From Panaeolus papilionaceus (taxonomy: Eukaryota; Basidiomycota; Agaricomycetes; Agaricales): DNA of 64,000 bases. The stretch lies in assembly GCA_015501605.1 (NCBI GenBank), contig JADNRZ010000026.1, forward strand, positions 1-64,000, in the 5' to 3' direction. The notes under the pieces were generated by a model. It worked only from the letters and a program-made list of their open reading frames with translations, had not been told where the DNA came from and did not search any database. Shown here piece after piece: positions 58,565 through 64,000 of the stretch. A program made the position numbers and the translations under genes. The first letter of the stretch is position 1, and each line of letters begins with the position of its first letter.

Positions 58565-60270
58565 ATGCTGCAAATTGACGCTAATCCACCTGCATATAAC
58601 AGCCCGTCGGCCTCTGATGACATTACAAATATGTTGGAGCGCGCGCTTGCGGTCCAAAATGCATTCGCCACTGCACGAATCAATGCCCAGAAAATTGACA
58701 AGGCTTTCAGTACCACCTTCGAACAGGACCTCACGGTGGTCGACGACGTATGCCTCTGCTGATCTGATAAGATTGAGCGACGCTGAACAAGAACTGCACA
58801 TAGATGTACAACAAGGTCTTCGATGACTCCAGGACCGCAGCCACTAAGTTACATAGCGTCCTTGATCGTACGTACCCCAGAATCCTGTCAACTGCCCTCA
58901 TGCTGACTTTGCTCCGTTTGTCCAGATTTCCAGAAGAACGTTGTACCCTTATCTCAGAATAATGACCATCCTGTCGATCGTCGTGCGAAATCAGTCAAAT
59001 CTTCGGCTGACAAGGTGGGGTTATCTCAGCTTCGACGCAACACCGTTAATGGCTAAACTTTCTCTCACAACGAAGATAGCAGCGGCTGCGAAAGAAAGCG
59101 CCAAGCCATTAGAGTCTGGGGTGGCTGGTGTCATCCAAGGCCTGACAGAACTTTACGAACAAGTCGATGCGGCAAAGGATGCTATCAAACAGGACAACAA
59201 AGAGGTTCTCGATAAGCTCTCCGAGGACATATCCGAGCTCGCCCAAAAGATTTCGGAGGAGTGAGTATTCCCACTTTGCAACGTACACAAGCCCCTAACA
59301 CTTCTCTTCCGCTAGCGGAAACTTGATCGAACGCTTGACCCTCAAGGGTAAAAATATTGTCAGTCTTCATGCAATTTCTTTTTATGGCTCTACCTGATGC
59401 CCTCAAAGCTTGCCTCGTTCAAGAAATCCAACAAGACCCTTCCTACTCCTGCCAACAAAGATGACAAGAAAGAAGATGAGCCGATGGAAGTCGAGCCTAC
59501 GGAGTCCGAAGCGCAAGAGCACGTCAAGAAAGCATCCGTCAAGAAAGCACTCGTCCAGAAAGGACCTGCTAGGACAGCAGCCGGCTTGGCTGACGGTAGT
59601 AAGGCCGAAGAACGAAAGAACGCCGGTCACATTACTGATCGATTCAACGTGAGCTTGTCATCACCTTCAGGTCATTAATTCATTATTGATCCTTCCTCAA
59701 AGTTTATCGTCGAAGGTATACAAGAGATTGCAAAGTTCTTCGAAAGTGAGGCCAGACACAAGGGTAAGTGGCTTATTCTATCATATGACACTATAATCAT
59801 AATGGCTATTAAAATTCGAAATCCCTTAGCCGATAAAGCATTACTGGAAGCTAGCGTTGAGAAGCTCGCCAAACTGAACGCCGATGTCGACGCTCAGCTT
59901 GCCCTCCTTGATCGTTCAGGTGATGAGATATTGGCCCTTACTGAGAACTGTAACGGCCTTGTGCTTAAGCTTGGAGACTTCTCCGCCATTTGGAAAAAGG
60001 TAAATAACCATCGCGAACTTGTACTTTCGATCATGCATGATGTTGACTGTCGCTATCATAGCTTGAAACTGATGCTGCGCTTTTGAGCGAATTTATCACG
60101 GAGAACGGGCTAGACGAGACGGTATGTGCTCTCAGTATGAGGTTCTGTCGTAGTCTCCCTTACAAACTTTATTCCTTTCATAGACAATTGTTACCCGTGT
60201 CGCGGCAGAAAGCCAAGTTTACGATCATATCAAATACGCCTTGGACGAGTATGCCTTGCGTGTTCAATAG
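58565..60270 (+). CDS. Coiled-coil protein D3, distant paralog of D1/D2
   Basis: About ten short exons with good GT..AG borders; the ATG at 58565 is preferred but an in-frame ATG at 58466 is possible. Segments: SDDITNMLERALAVQNAFA, a helical part with KLSEDISELAQKISE, a charged Lys/Glu/Ala linker (about 59410-59640), FIVEGIQEIAKFFESEA, and LEASVEKLAKLNADVDAQLA. The C-terminus ends IKYALDEYALRVQ. The last two exons resemble the C-terminal parts of D1 and D2 (a TDA..L block and a final L[DE][EA]Y[SA]L block). It lacks the clear hydrophobic segment of D1/D2 and has the charged linker instead. No signal peptide. Function unknown; possible partner of D1. Confidence 0.65.
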
Positions 60271-60341
60271 TTCAGTTCGCCGCGATAGTAGAGAATTATC
60301 ATGATGTACAACAAGATGTGTAATTTGATGTCCAAATATAT

Positions 60342-61223
60342 TCACCGTATGCTTGACACGTACGTCGAAGTAAGGATTACATTTAGTTTTTTAATCCGAG
60401 AACTCTCGTAGAATCCCAACTCCCACTCATAAGCATTGCGCATGTTTGGCTCCTGTCTCCATCCATGTCCCTCTCCAGCGTGGAGTTTATACTCGACCAC
60501 TCCTCCGCGCTCTTCGATACTCTGGTAGGGTTCCATAGAAATTGCACCCTTGACAAGAGGATGGACGGCTTTCGTGGTTGTGTTGATGGTGACGAGAGTC
60601 GTTTGCACTTCAGCAGGTAATGGGTTGTTGTGATCCTCCAGGATGGATGCAAGGAGGTGCGGAGAAGTAGGGTGAGGAATCAGAGCAGAGTAGCGATACG
60701 ATTTATCGGCTGCAAGTATAGCAAATCTTGAGTCGGATTTGTGTCAGCCATCAATAGACCATATTCAACGCGCCAGGAGTGATGGGCTCAGGGGTTTCTC
60801 CTTTGACACCTGCGCGATACACCCTGCCATTCGCCAAGCTTGAGAAGTACACGATGCCGTTATAGACGGGGATAGGGCCACCACCATACTCCTGCACCAT
60901 GGCCCCACGTCCAATCCTGGTGAAACAGTTTAACTGAGCGCGAAATCCCACTTTCAAGCCGAACCACATACCTAGCCAACGACATCCATGTTGGCGGATG
61001 TATGAAAGACAACGTTTCGCCCTTTCTCAGACGGCCTGCTCTCAAGATGAAAAATTCACAAGTGACAGGGTCAACGAGGATCTCTGTGATAGAGTTTGCC
61101 CGTACATCATTCACATTTATCAATAAGTGACGACAATCGTGAGTGTTAAACCTACCCCTTTAGTGATGCTCTCAGCAGTTATAGGGGGGACCATGTTCCA
61201 TACGGTGCTTTCTGAGGCGCCAT
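60342..61223 (-). pseudogene. S9-family peptidase remnant with a large internal deletion
   Basis: The start at 61223 reads MAPQKAPYGTWSPPITAES, and later NSITEILVDPVTCEFFILRA, VQEYGGGPIPVYNGIVYFS and NGRVYRAGVKGETPEPITP. These are the first blades of the beta-propeller of S9-type (acylaminoacyl/dipeptidyl) peptidases. After TTLVTINTTTKAVHPLVKGA the frame runs straight into EERGGVVEYKLHAGEGHGW, the region of the catalytic His, and RNAYEWELGFYE, the family C-terminus. The rest of the propeller and the catalytic Ser and Asp are missing. The join is in frame, so it may be a clean internal deletion. The mutant cannot be an active peptidase. Confidence 0.7.
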
Positions 61224-61229
61224 GAAATT

Positions 61230-61690
61230 ATGGAAGAACCTGAACGTTTGAACTCCGTTTAGGTTCGCCTTCTTGGTCACGTGGATCTGCCAGCCTTCAC
61301 CACTCCTAGAGTTGCCAACTTCTATTCCTCTCTTGACTTCTCGCTCCTCGTCATAAACTCGCCGCTCGCATTTATCATATCACTTGAATTACATTTATCA
61401 TTTTATTTCCCACCCGCCTCCCTTGCGAACCTCCAAATCTTTATTCCTCTCTACAGATCCAGCCAGAGCCGTTAGGAAGGGAGAGAGCGATCAGCGAGGG
61501 GGGTTCAGCCATCCTCCCTTTCGTCTCTCGCCCAGGGAATGGGTCAGCACTCATCTTTGCTGTTCCCGTTCCCCCTCTCCCATCCATACCTACCTAACTC
61601 CTCTGGCGCGATCTCGTGTAGCAAGATATATCGACCAGGCTGGGCGTGAAAGATAAGATGCCACTGGAGTGGTTATGGGAGGAGATCAAA
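61230..61690. other. Gap without a recognisable gene
   Basis: Upstream of the S9 remnant and before the duplicated P450 exon; pyrimidine-rich, nothing recognised. Confidence 0.35.
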
Positions 61691-61696
61691 CAAGCG

Positions 61697-61899
61697 ACAC
61701 TCTAGGTCTATCTTCCTCAACACCGCTCTTGTATTCTGGGCATTCTCAATTCATCCCCATCCTACATCACCCATCGACGTTCTAGCATTTACAGAATCGG
61801 CCAACGCGCACCATCATACCCTCAAGGTCATTTTCCGACCACGCATCGCGAGCAATATGGAGGGTGTTCATGATCTTATGGAGGATGACGGTCTTTAAC
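61697..61899 (+). pseudogene. Duplicated last exon of the P450 gene
   Basis: Nearly identical to the last P450 exon at about 55519-55721: it encodes SIFLNTALVFWAFSIHP, a Pro/Asp-rich turn, and FRPRIASNMEGV..LMEDDGL before a stop. No upstream P450 exons are present. The 3' flank also matches the original 3' flank (to about 62020), and the downstream minus-strand gene D2 matches D1. Confidence 0.85.
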
Positions 61900-62189
61900 G
61901 AGCTACTTAAGTATGAATAGACAATATCCTTCGCATTTTCGACGATCTACATTTCGCATATCGCTCATGTACCATACCACTATTGAATGACATTCCTAAT
62001 TTATAACTCTGGCTTTGACCCGCGAACTGGACACTGGAAACGTTTCGTTTCGTTTCGGTACTTATTATTCCCTGCAACGGAGATGAACAAGTTCACGAAA
62101 AGTCACAGAATGTCGTTACATTCACTATTTTCGTACACAAATCAAATAGATAGCACAATCTACAATCGATTACACATATGAAAAAATCA

Positions 62190-63887
62190 TCAATCTTCCT
62201 TCGTCTTTCTCGTCGCAAGGCTATATGCATCGAGAGCCTCCTTTAAAGCTTCATACGCTGCTTTCACATTCACAGCGGTAAGCTCCGCGATCTGGAACAG
62301 CTGTTGAGAACGCAGGGACGCATGAAATGTCGATAAACCTACCAAGTCATCCTCGGTTTCATCGAGATCAACCAATTTGATCTTGAGCCTTTGGGCATCA
62401 GTGATAAGCTGGAATATCGAGTTACAATATTTATATCAAAGGAATGACTGCGAACGGTACCATTCTCCAAATCCCCTGAAGAGCGCCCAGACGATCAATC
62501 AGACGATCAAAAGTCTTGTCGAGGCTGTAGAGCCGCTTGAGGGTCTCCTTCAATTCCTCCTGTGTACGAGTCAAGTCTTCTTTTTCCTGCTTCAGACTTT
62601 CAATCTTGTCTTCTTTCTCTAGATCATTCGTCAGCACAATCCGAGGCCATTCCTCAGAAGAAACGTACTTACCTTTTCGCTGGGCTGCCCTTGTCTCGTA
62701 CCCTTTGAAAATAGACCATCCAATAGCGGCAAATCCAGCAACCTATATCAGAGATTGAGTGAAGTCTAAAATTACCGGGAAAATGAGGTCACTGTGTACC
62801 AGGATACCAACTCCAACAGCAGGTGCAAGGGCAGCGAGACCTGCAGTCGCAGCAATGCCTCCAGCGGTTGTCCCAATGCTGATAGCCTTTCCGGCTCCCT
62901 TTGCCATCTCCGGACCGGCAAGCTGGAGGACCTCCCAAGCCCCCGCGAACTGAAAATAGAATCAGCGACATTCGCGAAACACAAAAATGTTATTCATACA
63001 AAACCAGATGTCCTACAAACGATAAAAATGTCAGACGCTGTAGGAGCAGATCAGGTAAGGATGGCTTACTTGTCAAGCTGCTCTTGGAGCGCTTTGATGT
63101 CTTTGTCGATCCTTTCGAGTCGTTGAGTGACCTCCTCAAGCTGATTCTTCACTGATGCTTTTAGGGTCACTCGGAATATCTCGACATCTTGCTGAAGACG
63201 AAGAAAGCGTTTTGCATTATCTTGAGCTTCAACGTCAAATTTCTCGAGTTTCTATTAGATCAGATGGACTATAAGGTCACCGTGGAGAATGAGAGACGAG
63301 AACATGTAGTACGGTGATATAGTTTTTGATCGCGTTGCCCTTCTTCGTAATATCGTAGTTGCCCTCAGCTATGGGCATAATGACAGTGAGGAGGGCTGGA
63401 TTTTGCACATCGGGTCAAGTGGATTAGTGCAATATTGATATTGACCAATTGAGGTACGGGTACGCACTCTGAATCTCGCTGTACGCCTTGTTGGCAGTCG
63501 TTTGAGAGATCGTCATCAAGCTCGTGTATTCCTGAATAATATCCGTTAATGGAAATAAACTATCATCAGAGTATTGGGGCTTACTTCATGCATCTTAATC
63601 CATTTTGGTGCATAGAGGTTGACCTCGTTGGTGTCCTTGTCACGAAGAACACCGAGTCCATCGATTCTTTGCACCTCCCCGCGGATTTCAGCAAAGTCTT
63701 GTTCGATGGTAACAATGGTGTTGGCGAGGTCCTCGACTTCCGCACGAATCTCCTCGCGTGTGGATGGCTTTTTAAGATGTTCGTTGACGGCTGCATTGAC
63801 CTTTTTCGAATCCTCCGCGGTTAGCTTCAACTCGCGCTTCTCGATCTTGTAGAGGAACTCCTCGGTGGCGGCTGCAACAGTAGTCAT
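62190..63887 (-). CDS. Coiled-coil protein D2, paralog of D1
   Basis: Starts at 63887 and ends at 62190, with the same exon order as D1. N-terminal helical part (TAEDSKKVNAAVNEHLKK), short coiled-coil exons, a 40-residue Gly/Ala/Val-rich hydrophobic stretch (about 62980-62740), then EKEDKIESLKQEKEDL-type coiled coil, a ITDAQRL block, and an ending DAYSLATRKTKED. No signal peptide. Divergence from D1 is spread over the whole length but the layout is kept and I saw no frame break, which fits a functional duplicate. Role unknown; see D1 for the alpha-pore-forming-like inference and its limits. The window end cuts the upstream region. Confidence 0.68.
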
Positions 63888-63952
63888 GCTGGATGGTCGA
63901 CAGTAGGTGGGTAACAATTATGTTGAAGTAGAGATGTAATTAAATTATTTGT

Positions 63953-63965
63953 GGGACCTTTATAT
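63953..63965 (-). promoter_or_regulatory. TATA-like site of D2
   Basis: ATATAAAGGTCCC on the minus strand, the same context as in front of D1. Confidence 0.45.
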
Positions 63966-64000
63966 CGAAACAGAAATCACCACCTCTGCAAACAAAAAGG

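Larger units (their letters stand above)
61697..64000. repeat. Segmental duplication of the P450 3' end plus D1
   Basis: About 2.3 kb, from the P450 last exon through the D1-like gene to its TATA region, corresponds in order and orientation to about 55519-57790. The 3' flank is well conserved; the gene D2 has diverged more. The window ends near the right border, so the far end is not defined. Confidence 0.8.

Noticed and set aside
1..64000. Explaining all pseudogenes as a poor assembly
   Set aside because: Intact multi-exon genes of similar length (three GTPases, F-box 1, P450, PTR2) lie between the broken ones, and several lesions are nonsense or multi-base changes. Single homopolymer shifts may still be errors.
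1..64000. CRISPR arrays, operons, riboswitches or rRNA genes
   Set aside because: None were seen; intron-rich eukaryotic genes throughout make bacterial features unlikely.

Overview
This window is nuclear DNA from a filamentous basidiomycete, most likely an Agaricomycete. The genes are split by many short introns (about 50-80 nt, GT..AG). The recognisable content is typical mushroom-forming-fungus accessory genome: an I9 inhibitor, a secreted NucA/NucB-type nuclease, F-box proteins, an expanded P-loop GTPase family, a copper amine oxidase, a BBE-type FAD oxidase, a PTR2 peptide transporter, a CE16-like esterase, a cupredoxin, a knottin-like secreted peptide, a P450, and a small family of coiled-coil proteins with a hydrophobic segment. 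All function calls are from reading translations; no database search was run.

Layout. 0-8 kb: a secreted I9 inhibitor, then two decayed genes, a proline-rich protein and a NIMA/NEK kinase. 8.7-15.3 kb: two GTPase genes head to head (one eroded, one with a 3.2 kb transposon in its first intron) and a truncated third. 17.0-19.5 kb: one gene for a secreted protein with two NucA/NucB-like modules. 21.3-30 kb: an F-box gene (+) facing an intact GTPase gene (-), followed by a second, partly decayed copy of the same convergent pair. 31.4-38 kb: a broken copper amine oxidase and an FAD oxidase interrupted by a 1.1 kb relative of the GTPase-intron transposon. 38.3-43.3 kb: a two-exon hypothetical gene and a PTR2 transporter. 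46-51.4 kb: a CE16/GDSL-like protein lacking its nucleophilic serine, a GPI-type cupredoxin and a knottin-like peptide. 53.5-64 kb: an intact P450, three related coiled-coil genes (D1, D3, D2), an internally deleted S9 peptidase, and a partial duplication that copies the P450 last exon together with D1 to form D2.

The main new observation is a family of non-autonomous DNA transposons (elements A and B) with TIR 5'-CATCAGCAAAAA, an inferred 2-bp target-site duplication and many TATCTG/CAGATA-type internal motifs. Removing A gives a normal 53-nt intron; removing B restores the oxidase reading frame. A carries a second, fold-back element (C) with its own 5-bp TSD, and B carries a tRNA-derived SINE-like sequence. 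The right-hand end is the other point of interest: three paralogous helical proteins, two with a Gly/Ala-rich hydrophobic segment between coiled coils, a layout that resembles alpha-pore-forming proteins (inference only).

Many genes are decayed: the kinase, the proline-rich gene, the amine oxidase, the S9 peptidase, one GTPase and one F-box gene. Intact multi-exon genes lie between them, so a uniformly poor assembly is unlikely to explain all the lesions.
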